Of a DNA stretch of 64,000 nucleotides, positions 42,671-50,915 are shown in pieces (position 1 is the first letter of the stretch; the number at the start of each line of letters is the position of its first letter). The notes under the pieces were generated by a model. It was not told the DNA's origin. It saw only the letters and a program-made list of their open reading frames with translations, and ran no database searches. Origin of the DNA: Nonomuraea thailandensis. GTDB lineage: Bacteria > Actinomycetota > Actinomycetes > Streptosporangiales > Streptosporangiaceae. The stretch covers positions 11,863,501 to 11,927,500 of the forward strand of contig NZ_JAMZEB010000002.1 in assembly GCF_024172165.1 (NCBI RefSeq), read 5' to 3'. Both the position numbers and the translations under genes were made by a program.

Positions 42671-43195
42671 ATGATGAACGCGCGCCGCAACCCGGGAGGG
42701 GGCGGGACGGGCCCCACGGGCCGCTTCTTCGGGCCAGGAGAGCTGCGCCTGGCCATCCTCGCCCTGATCGCCGAGCAGCCCGGCCATGGCTACGACGTCA
42801 TGAGCCGCCTCTCCGGCCGCTTCAACGGCACCTACGAGCCGAGCGCCGGCTCGATCTACCCGACCCTGCAACTGCTGGAGGACGAGGGCCTCGTCCGGGT
42901 CGAGCCGGCGGACGGCCGCAAGGTGCACCATCTCACCGCCGAGGGCCGCCGGGTCGTCGAGGAGGAGGCCGGGCGGATCGAGCGGCTGTGGGCCAGGGCG
43001 GCCAGCAGGGGTGAGTGGGGGATGTTCCGCGAGCCCGAGGCCGCCGAGATCGTCGGCCCCGCGTTGCGCCTGGTCAAGGCCGCCGTGAAGACGCTGGCCC
43101 ACGCCCACGGCGACCCCCGGGTGGTCGAGCGCATCCAGGAGATCTTCGTCGACGCCCGCCACCGGATCGAGCAGCTCGACCCCCGAAGGAGATAG
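42671..43195 (+). CDS. PadR-family transcriptional regulator
   Basis: The 174-residue protein has a Gly-rich start, then the PadR winged helix (LRLAILALIAEQPGHGYDVMSRLSGRF, in part AILALIAEQPGHGYDVM, with AGSIYPTLQLLEDEGLVR) and a C-terminal helical domain. Alternative start at the adjacent ATG 42674. Only 2 bases separate its stop from the next start, a siderophore-interacting protein gene, so the two form an operon behind the 42644-42659 dyad. PadR-SIP pairs are frequent in actinobacteria. Confidence 0.9.
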   Translation: MMNARRNPGGGGTGPTGRFFGPGELRLAILALIAEQPGHGYDVMSRLSGRFNGTYEPSAGSIYPTLQLLEDEGLVRVEPADGRKVHHLTAEGRRVVEEEAGRIERLWARAASRGEWGMFREPEAAEIVGPALRLVKAAVKTLAHAHGDPRVVERIQEIFVDARHRIEQLDPRRR

Positions 43196-43197
43196 TT

Positions 43198-43920
43198 GTG
43201 CGACAGACCCTCGCCCGCAGGCTGCTCGACCGGATGTTCCTCACCGGTGAGGTGGTGGAGGCCGAGCAGGTCACGGCCCGCATGCGGCGCGTCAGGATCG
43301 GCGGTGAGAGCCTGAGCGGCCTGCGGTGGACGCCGGGCCAGCACGTCCGGCTGCTGGTCGGTGAGGGCGGCCCGCTCGGCGGCGTCCTGCGTACGTACTC
43401 GATCTGGCGGTACGACCCCGACTGGGAGGCCCTCGACGTGATCGGGTTCGACCACGGCGGAGATTCGCCCGGCGCGTCGTGGATCAGGGACGTGCGGGCC
43501 GGCCAGGAGATCTCCTTCACCCGCCCCGAGGGGAGCTTCGTGGTGCGGGAGGAGGCGCCCTACCACCTGTTCGCGGGCGAGGAGACGGCGTCGGTGGCGT
43601 TCGGGGCGATGCTCCGGGCCCTTCCCGAAGGGGCGGGCGTGTACGGCGCGGTGGAGGCCGGCTCGCCGGACGACCACCTCGACCTGCCCGGCGGTCTGGT
43701 GCGGGTGTGCCGGGGCGGCGCGTCCGCGGCGGGGTCCGACGTGCTGGTGAACGCGGTCAGGGAGCTGGAGCTGCCCGACGGGCCCGGGGTGGCCTATCTG
43801 GCGGGGGAGGCGCGGACGATCCAGGCCGTGCGCGCCCATCTGGTCGGCGAGCGCGGCTGGCAGCGCAGGGACGTGCGGACGAAGCCGTTCTGGACCCCCG
43901 GCAGGAGAGGGATGGACTGA
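43198..43920 (+). CDS. Siderophore-interacting (ViuB/SIP-type) flavoprotein
   Basis: The 240-residue protein is a FAD-binding ferredoxin-reductase-like fold: MRRVRIGGESLSGLRWTPGQHV (in part LSGLRWTPGQHVRLLV), RTYSIWRYDP for FAD binding, then the SIP C-terminal segment VAYLAGEARTIQAVRAHL. Family members reduce ferric siderophores with NADPH to release iron. The GTG start has AAGGAG 8 bases upstream. Co-transcribed with padR; no siderophore biosynthesis genes are in the window. Confidence 0.88.
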   Translation: MRQTLARRLLDRMFLTGEVVEAEQVTARMRRVRIGGESLSGLRWTPGQHVRLLVGEGGPLGGVLRTYSIWRYDPDWEALDVIGFDHGGDSPGASWIRDVRAGQEISFTRPEGSFVVREEAPYHLFAGEETASVAFGAMLRALPEGAGVYGAVEAGSPDDHLDLPGGLVRVCRGGASAAGSDVLVNAVRELELPDGPGVAYLAGEARTIQAVRAHLVGERGWQRRDVRTKPFWTPGRRGMD

Positions 43921-43965
43921 GCCGGGTAGAAGACCCCTCCGTAGTCTTTCGCGGCCATGATCCGT

Positions 43966-43989
43966 GATAATAATACCGGTATAGTTATC
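43966..43989 (+). promoter_or_regulatory. Operator-like dyad before the methionine aminopeptidase gene
   Basis: The two 12-base halves, GATAATAATACC and GGTATAGTTATC, are complementary in 10 of 12 positions around a perfect core ATACCGGTAT. It lies 15 bases upstream of the GTG start, and -10-like sequence (TATAGT) is embedded in its right half. The cognate regulator is unknown. Confidence 0.6.
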
Positions 43990-44003
43990 GGCAAGGAGGG
44001 GTC

Positions 44004-44771
44004 GTGATCGAGTACAAGTCGGCCGGTGAGATCGCCGCGATGCGGGAGTCCGGCAAGGTCGTCGCCGCCGTGCACGCCGCCGTGCGGGAGCAGGCCGCCA
44101 TCGGGGTGTCGCTCAAGGAGCTGGACGAGGTGGCCAGGACGGTCATCGCGGAGGCCAGGGCGAAGGCGTCGTTCCTCGGCTACCACCCGTCGTTCGGGGC
44201 CATGCCGTATCCCGGCGTGATCTGCACCTCGGTCAACGGGGTCATGCTGCACGGGCTGCCGTCGCCGTACCGGCTGCGTGACGGTGACCTGATCAGCGTC
44301 GACTGCGCGGCGTACATCGACGGGTGGCACGCCGACGGCACGGTCAGCTTCACCGTCGGCGAGTCCCGTGCGGAGGACCTCAAGCTGATCCGGGTCGCGG
44401 AGGAGACGCTGGCGGCGGGCATCGAGGCGGCCCTGCCCGGCGGCCGGATGGGCGACATCGGGCACGCGATGTCCACCGTAGGGCGCGGCGCCGGCTACGG
44501 CATGCAGAACGACTTCGGCGGCCACGGCATCGGCCGGGCCATGCACGAGGAGCCGTTCGTGCCCAACGAGGCCCGCGCCGGACGCGGGCTGCGGCTGCGG
44601 CCCGGGCTGGTGATCGCGATCGAGCCCAGCCTGATGGCCGGTGGCGGCGACCGGTACTACATGTCCTCCGACGGGTGGTCGGTGTGCTCGGGCGACGGCA
44701 GCAGGAGCGTGCACGTGGAGCACACGGTGGCCATCACCGAGGACGGCCCGGTCATCCTGACCTTGCCGTAG
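44004..44771 (+). CDS. Type I methionine aminopeptidase
   Basis: The 255-residue metallopeptidase removes N-terminal methionine from nascent proteins. The five metal ligands are present: aspartates in SVDCAAYIDGWHADGTVSF, histidine in GGHGIGRAMHEEP, and glutamates in IAIEPS and VEHTVAIT. GTG start behind AAGGAGGGG. It lies alone rather than in the ribosomal-protein/secY locus where the housekeeping map usually sits, so it is probably a second paralogue. Its dyad promoter suggests conditional expression. Confidence 0.92.
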   Translation: MIEYKSAGEIAAMRESGKVVAAVHAAVREQAAIGVSLKELDEVARTVIAEARAKASFLGYHPSFGAMPYPGVICTSVNGVMLHGLPSPYRLRDGDLISVDCAAYIDGWHADGTVSFTVGESRAEDLKLIRVAEETLAAGIEAALPGGRMGDIGHAMSTVGRGAGYGMQNDFGGHGIGRAMHEEPFVPNEARAGRGLRLRPGLVIAIEPSLMAGGGDRYYMSSDGWSVCSGDGSRSVHVEHTVAITEDGPVILTLP

Positions 44772-45094
44772 GTGCCCGGTAGAGCCCCCGTTCGAAAGTT
44801 TGCACTAATGGTCCGAAATGCGTGGCCATGATGTCCTACCTTCCCATGATGTGCGCCAGTCAGACGTCGCATGGGAGCGTGATCCAGGGTCATGGGCCGG
44901 TAAGGGAGAAGGCGGGCGCTTACCGCCTGGGAGTGCAGAATCGTCAAGTAGGACGATCTTCATCCACCATTCGGTCATGCGTGTATTTCAGCAGGTCAAG
45001 AGCAAAATGGCAGCGTTTGTCGAAGTTGGGGCGGGGGCAGACCTTCCTCCGATAGCTACGGAGAGTAGTCGAGGGTTATCAAGGGAGAATCGAA
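44772..45094. other. Intergenic region before the small secreted protein
   Basis: No credible gene in 323 bases. It contains a hairpin AGGCGG / CCGCCT (44910-44928). Composition falls to more AT towards 44950-45020, presumably promoter DNA for the gene at 45095. The sequence was compared by eye with the c-di-AMP (ydaO) and TPP riboswitch cores and does not match. Confidence 0.4.
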
Positions 45095-45358
45095 ATGTAC
45101 AAGCAGGGGCTGATTTTGGCCGGGCTCGTCGGAGGGCTGCTCATGTCCGGCGGCGCCGCGCTCGCCAACGACGAGGTCGAGGCCAACGCCACCCACTCCA
45201 GCGCACGTAACCTCGAGGTCTGCGCCATCGGCGATGCCATCTTCGCGCAGGGTGACGTTGACAAGGGCACGGAGGGCGTTCTCGTCCTTGAGGTCGGCGA
45301 CGTTCTCAGCCAGATCCTCGGCATCAAGAAGGAAGAGAACAACTGCACGATCGGCTGA
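45095..45358 (+). CDS. Small secreted protein, unknown function
   Basis: The 87-residue precursor has a clear Sec signal peptide (MYKQGLILAGLVGGLLMSGG, cleavage expected after AALA at about residue 24). It leaves a mature peptide of about 63 residues with two cysteines (in LEVCAIG and ENNCTIG), suggesting one disulfide. The middle resembles no family I recognise; chaplin and rodlin patterns are absent. It has its own ribosome binding site (AAGGGAGA, 5 bases upstream) and is followed by a strong terminator, so it is a monocistronic gene. Confidence 0.75.
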   Translation: MYKQGLILAGLVGGLLMSGGAALANDEVEANATHSSARNLEVCAIGDAIFAQGDVDKGTEGVLVLEVGDVLSQILGIKKEENNCTIG

Positions 45359-45390
45359 AGCCAGGTTTTCGGCGACCGAGTAGTGTAGCT

Positions 45391-45419
45391 AAGGGGCTCA
45401 CCTGCAAGGTGGGCCCCTT
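45391..45419. terminator. Terminator after the small secreted protein gene
   Basis: A 13-base arm beginning AAGGGGC pairs with the complementary arm ending GCCCCTT, with one G-T pair and a GCA loop, followed by T residues. It also lies 57 bases beyond the end of the convergent deaminase gene and could serve both. Confidence 0.8.
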
Positions 45420-45475
45420 TGCCGTGCCCTTTCGCCGTGCCTATGCCGTGCCCGCCGCCGTGCCCGCCGCCGTGC

Positions 45476-46402
45476 TCACGCTCCGTTGACGAACGCCGCC
45501 TCGAACGAGTGGCGCGCGATCCGGTCGAGCTGGTCGTCCGTCATCCCCAGCTCGCGCCGCAGCGCCTCGTAGTTGTCGTCCACGTAACCGCCGAAGTAGG
45601 CGGGGTCGTCGGAGTTGACGGTCACGACCAGGCCCTCGTCCAGCATCGCCGGCAGGATGTGGTCCCGCAGGGACGGCACCGCGCGCAGCCGCACGTTCGA
45701 CAGCGGGCACACGGTCAGCGGGATCCGCTCGGCCCGAAGCCGCGCCACGAGCTGCGGATCCTCCATCGCCCTGATGCCGTGGTCAACCCGCTCGACGCGC
45801 AGGATGTCCAGCGCCTCCCACACGTAGTCGGGCCCGCCCTCCTCGCCCGCGTGCGCCACCCGGTGCAGCCCCTCGGCGGCGGCCATCTCGAAGACCCGCC
45901 GGAACAACGACGGCGGATAGCCCACCTCCGCCGAGTCCAGGCCCACCCCGATGAACCGCTCCCGGTACGGCAGCGCCGCCCGCAGCACCTGCTCGGCCTC
46001 CTCGGCGCCCCGGTCCCGGAGGAAGCACAGGATCAGCGCCGCCGACAGCTCGCTCTCCTTCAGCGCCGCCGACAGCCCGTCGAACACGACCTGCAACGGG
46101 ACGCCCCTGCTCAGATGCGCCTGCGGGTCGAAGAAGATCTCCGCGTGCCGGACCCCCTGCCCGGCGGCCCGCCGCAGGTAGGCGGTGGCCAGGTCGTAGA
46201 AGTCCGCCTCGGTGCGCAGGACGGCCATGTTCTCGTAGTACACGTCCAGGAACGACTGCAGGTTCGCGAAGGAGTACCGCGCGCGGATGGCCTCCACATC
46301 GAAGGTGGGCAGGTCGATCCGGTTCCGCCGGGCCAGCTCGACGACGAGCTCGGGCTCCAGGGTGCCCTCGATGTGCAGGTGGAGTTCCGCTTTGGGACGC
46401 AT
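45476..46402 (-). CDS. Adenine/adenosine deaminase family protein
   Basis: The 308-residue zinc enzyme has AELHLHIEG (HxH zinc ligands), HAGEE (catalytic glutamate), VDHGIRAMED, CPLSNVRL and NSDDPAYFGGYV. The SDDPAYFGGY form of the last motif is typical of adenine deaminases of the Aah1 type, whereas adenosine deaminases usually have TDDP. So release of hypoxanthine from adenine is the more likely reaction. It is divergent from a PucR regulator gene with 87 bases between starts, consistent with purine-linked regulation. Confidence 0.88.
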   Translation of the reverse strand: MRPKAELHLHIEGTLEPELVVELARRNRIDLPTFDVEAIRARYSFANLQSFLDVYYENMAVLRTEADFYDLATAYLRRAAGQGVRHAEIFFDPQAHLSRGVPLQVVFDGLSAALKESELSAALILCFLRDRGAEEAEQVLRAALPYRERFIGVGLDSAEVGYPPSLFRRVFEMAAAEGLHRVAHAGEEGGPDYVWEALDILRVERVDHGIRAMEDPQLVARLRAERIPLTVCPLSNVRLRAVPSLRDHILPAMLDEGLVVTVNSDDPAYFGGYVDDNYEALRRELGMTDDQLDRIARHSFEAAFVNGA

Positions 46403-46489
46403 GCATGAAGTAAACCGGACCCCGGAGAGTGGAGGCTTCGTGCGAACCTCTGAACTCTCATGCTCTGAGCTGGCATAACATCAGATTTC

Positions 46490-47743
46490 ATGAGGCTGTC
46501 GGATCTGCTCGCCCGCGAGGACCTACGGCTGACGCTGGTGACGGGCGCCGAGGCCACCGATCGGGAGGTGCTGCGGGCGTACCCGACGGACCTGCCCGAC
46601 CCCCGCCGCTACCTGCGCTCCGGCGACCTCGTGCTGACCAGCGGCGTCTGGTACACCCGGCCGTCCGACTGCGAGCGCTTCGCCGACGCGTTGTGGGCGG
46701 CGGGCGTGGCCGGTCTCGTGGTCGGCCTGATCGTGCTCGGCGAGCTGCCGGAGGAGCTGGTCGAGGCGTGCGCGCGCAGGCGGCTGCCGCTGCTGCTGGC
46801 CGCGCCCGACCAGGCGTTCGGCGCGATCAGCGAGGTGGTGACCGCCGAGGGCTTCGCCACCGAGCAGCGCAGGGCCGAGCGGGTCAGGGCGCAGACGCTG
46901 CTCGACGTGCTCGGCCAGATCCCGCCCGGCGAGGTGTCGGCGCACCTGCGGCTGCTCGGCGCCGATCCCGGCCTGCCGACCACCGCCATGGCGGTCGCCC
47001 AGACCGGCGGGCCCGAGCTCGATCTGCCCGAGCTGCTGCACGAGGGCCTGGCGCGCAAGGGCCGCCACCTGATCGTGGGCGGCACGCCGGGCGAGGCGAC
47101 CGTGCTGGTCAACGGCCGCGCCTCGCGCAAGAGCCTGGCCGACGAGCTGCGCGCGCTGATCGCGGGGCAGCGGGCGGCGGACGCCTCGGGAGCCGCGGGA
47201 CGGCCGGGGCCGAGCGGCGCCGGCAGGCAGGGTGCGGGAGCGGGCGCAGCCGGCAGGCAGGATGCGGGCGGCGCCGGTAGGCAGGGTGTGAGCATCGCGG
47301 CCGGGATCAGCGAGATGACGGCCAGCGTGTCGCAGCTCGGCGAGGCCCTGGAGACGGCCAGGCGCGGCATGGAGTCGGCGCGCGGCGGCCCCGGGCCCGT
47401 GTCGATCATGTCGGTGGCCGACATCGACAGCTTCGACCTGCTGCTGGCCTCGCTCCCGTCGAGCATGCGCCGCTCCTTCCGCGACCACCTGCTCGGCCCC
47501 GTCGCGGAGTACGACGCGCGGCACGGCTCCGAGCTGCTGCGCACGCTCGACACGTTCCTGGAGACGTGCGGATCCTGGCAGCGCACGGCCGACGAGTTGT
47601 ACGTGCACGTCAACACGCTGCGTTACCGGATGCAGCGGATCGAGGAGCTGACCGGGCGGCGGATGTCGTCGATGCGCGACCGTACGGACCTCTACCTGGC
47701 GCTGAGGTCAGGGCAGGCGGCCCGCGACGACCCGGCCACGTGA
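46490..47743 (+). CDS. PucR-family transcriptional regulator
   Basis: The 417-residue protein has the N-terminal PucR domain (MRLSDLLAREDLRLTLVTG, LRSGDLVLTSGVWY) and a C-terminal HTH_30 helix-turn-helix (ETCGSWQRTADELYVHVNTLRYRMQRIEELTG, in part VHVNTLRYRMQRIEELTG). Family members control purine catabolism and related pathways. The middle (about 240-270) contains an Ala-Gly-Arg-Gln-rich triplicate repeat. The 3' end overlaps the convergent amidohydrolase gene by 36 bases. Confidence 0.9.
   Translation: MRLSDLLAREDLRLTLVTGAEATDREVLRAYPTDLPDPRRYLRSGDLVLTSGVWYTRPSDCERFADALWAAGVAGLVVGLIVLGELPEELVEACARRRLPLLLAAPDQAFGAISEVVTAEGFATEQRRAERVRAQTLLDVLGQIPPGEVSAHLRLLGADPGLPTTAMAVAQTGGPELDLPELLHEGLARKGRHLIVGGTPGEATVLVNGRASRKSLADELRALIAGQRAADASGAAGRPGPSGAGRQGAGAGAAGRQDAGGAGRQGVSIAAGISEMTASVSQLGEALETARRGMESARGGPGPVSIMSVADIDSFDLLLASLPSSMRRSFRDHLLGPVAEYDARHGSELLRTLDTFLETCGSWQRTADELYVHVNTLRYRMQRIEELTGRRMSSMRDRTDLYLALRSGQAARDDPAT
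47219..47293 (+). repeat. Three-copy imperfect repeat inside the PucR gene
   Basis: Units at 47219-47248, 47249-47272 and 47273-47293 each begin GCCGG(C/T)AGGCAGG and code for AGRQ(G/D)-type segments. Lengths differ by multiples of 3, so the frame is kept. They lie between the PucR and HTH domains, a linker region. Confidence 0.85.
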
Positions 47744-48892
47744 GACGACGGCCACGATGTTCTCGGTGGCCAGGTCCTCGATGCGCTCCCACGGCCGGCC
47801 GCGCAGCACGACCAGGTCGGCGCCCAGCCCGGGCGCGAGACGGCCCACGGGCACGCCGATCGAGTCGGCCGCGTCGGACGTGGCCGCGCGCAGCGCCGAC
47901 TCGGCGTCCATGCCGAGGATCCGCGTCATGTGCACGACCTCGGCGAGCTGGTCGCCGAACTGCACGTGGTGGCCGTTGGCGTCGGTGCCCAGCACGAACC
48001 GCACGCCCAGCGCCGCGGCCTGGGCCAGCAGCACGTCGCGGGTGGCGACCAGCTCGGCGGCCTTGGCCATCGCCTCGGCCGTGACGGGGACGCGGCCCTG
48101 CGCGATGGCCTCGTTGATCAGCAGGGTCGGCGCGACGGGCGTGCGGCGGGCGGCCAGCGTCTCGGCCAGGTCCCGGCTCATCAGCGTGCCGTGCTCGATG
48201 GAGTCGACCCCCTCCTCGACGGCCACGCGGATGCCGTCCTCGGAGTGCGCGTGCGAGGCGACGAGCATGCCGAGCGCGTGCGCCTCGTCCACGACCGCCC
48301 TGATCTCGTCGCGGGTGTAGTTGCGCCAGACGTTCTTGTCGCCGATGGACAGCACGCCGCCGCTGGTCGTGAGCTTGATGCCGTCCATGCCGGCCCTGGC
48401 CCAGGTGCGTACGAGCTTGCGGCACTCGTCGGGCCCGTCGGCCGTCGGCTTCCTGATCGGGAACGCGGGCGGCACGAACAGGTCGTTGTGCCCGGCCGTC
48501 ATCCCCACCACGCCGTGCACCTGGATGCGCGGCCCCGGCAGCACCCCCGCGTCGAAGACCCGGCGCAGCGCGATCTGCGCCTCGTCGCCGGCCAGGTCGC
48601 GCAGCGTCGTGACGCCGTGCCGCATGGCCCGCTGGGCGTGCGCGGCGCCGTGCAGCACCTGCTCGTCGCGGGTGGTGGTCAGCGGCCAGGTCGCGAAGTC
48701 CGGGGGCTGACCGGCGCCGGCGTGGCCGACGAGGTGCACGTGCGTGTCCACCAGGCCGGGCAGCACGCAAAGATCGGCGTGCCGTGCCGCCGCCACCGGG
48801 GTGACGCCGGTGATCCGGTCGGGCTCCCAGGTCAGATCGACCGGGCCGCGGAATTCGGTACCGTCCCAAAGGGGGATTGCGTCGAGTCTCAT
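47708..48892 (-). CDS. Amidohydrolase-family protein (imidazolonepropionase-like)
   Basis: The 394-residue TIM-barrel metal hydrolase has DTHVHLVGH (HxH), SGGVLSIGDKN with a possible metal-site lysine upstream (GIKLTTSGG), SHAHSEDG, SIEHGT, and GTDANGHH for the final aspartate. It resembles the Sgx/Xaa-Pro dipeptidase-imidazolonepropionase-like branch, which cleaves cyclic or peptide amide bonds. The substrate cannot be told. It is divergent from an NMT1-type ABC importer operon and convergent with PucR, so it may process the imported compound. Confidence 0.88.
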   Translation of the reverse strand: MRLDAIPLWDGTEFRGPVDLTWEPDRITGVTPVAAARHADLCVLPGLVDTHVHLVGHAGAGQPPDFATWPLTTTRDEQVLHGAAHAQRAMRHGVTTLRDLAGDEAQIALRRVFDAGVLPGPRIQVHGVVGMTAGHNDLFVPPAFPIRKPTADGPDECRKLVRTWARAGMDGIKLTTSGGVLSIGDKNVWRNYTRDEIRAVVDEAHALGMLVASHAHSEDGIRVAVEEGVDSIEHGTLMSRDLAETLAARRTPVAPTLLINEAIAQGRVPVTAEAMAKAAELVATRDVLLAQAAALGVRFVLGTDANGHHVQFGDQLAEVVHMTRILGMDAESALRAATSDAADSIGVPVGRLAPGLGADLVVLRGRPWERIEDLATENIVAVVSRGRVVAGRLP

Positions 48893-48959
48893 CTCGGGCT
48901 CGACGCTACCGGAGCCCCTGGGCGGCTGGAGGGATCTACGGTCCTCGCGCGGCGCTCTC

Positions 48960-48971
48960 GTAGGGACCTAC
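48960..48971. promoter_or_regulatory. Small dyad between the amidohydrolase and ABC importer genes
   Basis: GTAGG-GA-CCTAC is a perfect 5-base-arm dyad in the 218-base divergent intergenic region. A related TCTACGGTCC occurs at 48935. Possible regulator site, weak evidence. Confidence 0.25.
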
Positions 48972-49110
48972 AGGGGCCGCCAGCGGTTTTCCCGGCTTCC
49001 CGATGCACGGCGGTTCCCCGGGCCGTGATGTCCGAAACCATCGTCACACGACGGTAATAATCGAGGGATACCTTCCTGACCTGCATGTTCACGGCCGTTC
49101 AAGGAGAATT

Positions 49111-50166
49111 ATGGCTACCCTCGACCGTCGCGCGTTCCTGCGGACATCCGGCCTGGCAGGGCTGGCGCTCGGTCTGGCCGCTTGCGGGGGCAACGGCACG
49201 ACCGACTCCTCGTCCGGCGGTGGCGGCGGCGGATTCGGGGCGGTCAAGCTGCAGCTCTCCTGGAAGAAGAACGTCGAGTTCGCCGGCGAGTACTTCGCCG
49301 ACACCAACGGCCACTTCAAGGCCGCCGGGTTCTCGCAGGTCGAGCTGCTGTCCGGCGGAGGCTCCGGCACCTCGGTCGAGTCGGGCCTGGCCACCGGGCG
49401 CTGCTGGGCGGGGCTGTCGGCGCCGACCATCACCGCGCCCGCCGTGCTCCAGGGCGCGCCCCTGAAGATCGTCGGGGCCACGTTCCAGAAGAACCCGTTC
49501 GCCGTCATCTCCCTGAGCAAGAACCCGATCGAGCGGGCCGAGGACCTGGCCGGCAAGAGGATCGGCGTCCAGGACTCCAACGAGCTGGTCTGGAACGCGC
49601 TGCTCAAGGCCAACGGCATCGACGCCGCCAAGGTGACCAGGGTGCCGTTCCAGTCGGACCCGTCGATGCTCACCTCCGGCCAGCTCGACGGGTACGTGGG
49701 CTTCGTCACCAGCGGCCCGGTCAACCTGCGGATGAAGGGGCACGACCCGGCGTACCTGCTGCTCGCCGACGCCGGCCTGCCGCTGGTCGCCGAGACGTTC
49801 ACGGTCACGCAGGAGACCATCGACAACGAGCGCGACAAGCTCAAGGCGTTCCTGACCGCCGAGATCAAGGGCTGGAAGGACGCCGTCGCCGACCCGGCCA
49901 AGGCCGCCGAGCTGGCCGCCACCGTCTACGGCAAGGACCAGAACCTCGACGTCAAGGAGCAGACGGAGGAGGCCAAGATGCAGAACGAGCTCGTCGTCAC
50001 CGACGACGCCAAGGCCAACGGCCTGTTCACGATGACGCCCGAGCTGATCGAGCAGAACATCTCCTCGCTGTCCAAGGCCGGCCTGAACATCAAGGCCGAG
50101 CAGCTCTTCGACCTGTCGATCCTGAACGAGATCTACCAGGCCGACCCGAGCCTGAAGCTCGCATGA
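49111..50166 (+). CDS. NMT1/THI5-type ABC transporter substrate-binding lipoprotein
   Basis: The 351-residue protein has a twin-arginine-like signal (DRRAFLRTSGLAGLALGLAAC) ending in lipobox LAAC, a Gly/Ser linker, then an NMT1/THI5-like binding fold (VKLQLSWKKNVEFAGEYFADTNGHF, in part EFAGEYFADTNGHFKAAGF). Family members bind pyrimidine precursors, riboflavin, taurine or other small compounds. It has a strong AAGGAGAATT ribosome binding site and starts a four-gene importer operon. No TPP riboswitch is visible upstream. Confidence 0.92.
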   Translation: MATLDRRAFLRTSGLAGLALGLAACGGNGTTDSSSGGGGGGFGAVKLQLSWKKNVEFAGEYFADTNGHFKAAGFSQVELLSGGGSGTSVESGLATGRCWAGLSAPTITAPAVLQGAPLKIVGATFQKNPFAVISLSKNPIERAEDLAGKRIGVQDSNELVWNALLKANGIDAAKVTRVPFQSDPSMLTSGQLDGYVGFVTSGPVNLRMKGHDPAYLLLADAGLPLVAETFTVTQETIDNERDKLKAFLTAEIKGWKDAVADPAKAAELAATVYGKDQNLDVKEQTEEAKMQNELVVTDDAKANGLFTMTPELIEQNISSLSKAGLNIKAEQLFDLSILNEIYQADPSLKLA

Positions 50167-50915
50167 GCGGGATCGCCGTCTCCGGCCTGAGCAAGACGTT
50201 CGGCAAGGGCCTGACCGCCGTCGAGAACGTGGACCTGAGCACCCCGAAGGGCTCGTTCCTGTCGCTGCTCGGCCCGTCCGGCTGCGGCAAGTCCACGGTG
50301 CTGCGCATCCTGGCCGGCCTGGAGGAGCCCACGACGGGCGAGATCCTGGTCAACGGCGAGACGCCGCAGGAGCTGCGCAGGAGCCACCACCTCGGCATCG
50401 CCTTCCAGGACTCGGCCCTGCTCGCCTGGCGCAGCGTCGCGGCCAACATCCGGCTGCCGCTGGAGGTGGCCGGCATCAAGCCGGAGCCCGGCGTGATCGA
50501 GGACCTGATCAAGCTGGTCGGCCTGGAGGGCTTCGAGAAGGCCCGCCCGGCCGAGCTGTCCGGCGGCATGCGCCAGCGCGTCTCGATCGCCCGCGCCCTG
50601 GTGGTCAGGCCCAGCGTGCTGCTGCTCGACGAGCCGTTCGGCGCCCTGGACGACATGACCCGCCAGCGGCTCAACCTGGAGCTGCTGCGCATCTGGACGG
50701 AGAAGCCCGCCACCACCCTCATGGTCACCCACGGCATCGGCGAGGCCATCTTCCTGTCGGACCTGGTGGCCGTGATGAGCCCCCGCCCCGGCCGGGTGGT
50801 GGAGCTGGTGGAGATCGGCCTGCCCCGCCCGCGCACGCCGGAGATGATGCGCACGCCCGAGTTCCACGCCCTGCACGACCACCTCAGCGACCTGCTGTTC
50901 GGGCACGGCTCATGA
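50163..50915 (+). CDS. ABC transporter ATP-binding protein (NrtD/SsuB type)
   Basis: The 250-residue ATPase has Walker A GPSGCGKST, Q-loop FQDSALL, signature LSGGMRQR, Walker B VLLLDEP and H-loop VTHG. It belongs to the nitrate/sulfonate/taurine-type family that pairs with NMT1-type binding proteins. Starts and stops overlap its neighbours by ATGA. Confidence 0.95.
   Translation: MSGIAVSGLSKTFGKGLTAVENVDLSTPKGSFLSLLGPSGCGKSTVLRILAGLEEPTTGEILVNGETPQELRRSHHLGIAFQDSALLAWRSVAANIRLPLEVAGIKPEPGVIEDLIKLVGLEGFEKARPAELSGGMRQRVSIARALVVRPSVLLLDEPFGALDDMTRQRLNLELLRIWTEKPATTLMVTHGIGEAIFLSDLVAVMSPRPGRVVELVEIGLPRPRTPEMMRTPEFHALHDHLSDLLFGHGS

Noticed and set aside
44772..45094. Possible c-di-AMP (ydaO-type) riboswitch before the small secreted protein
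   Set aside because: The gap was compared with the conserved core and does not match; only a short hairpin is seen.
48893..49110. Possible TPP riboswitch before the NMT1-type importer
   Set aside because: The conserved CUGAGA and thi-box segments are not present.
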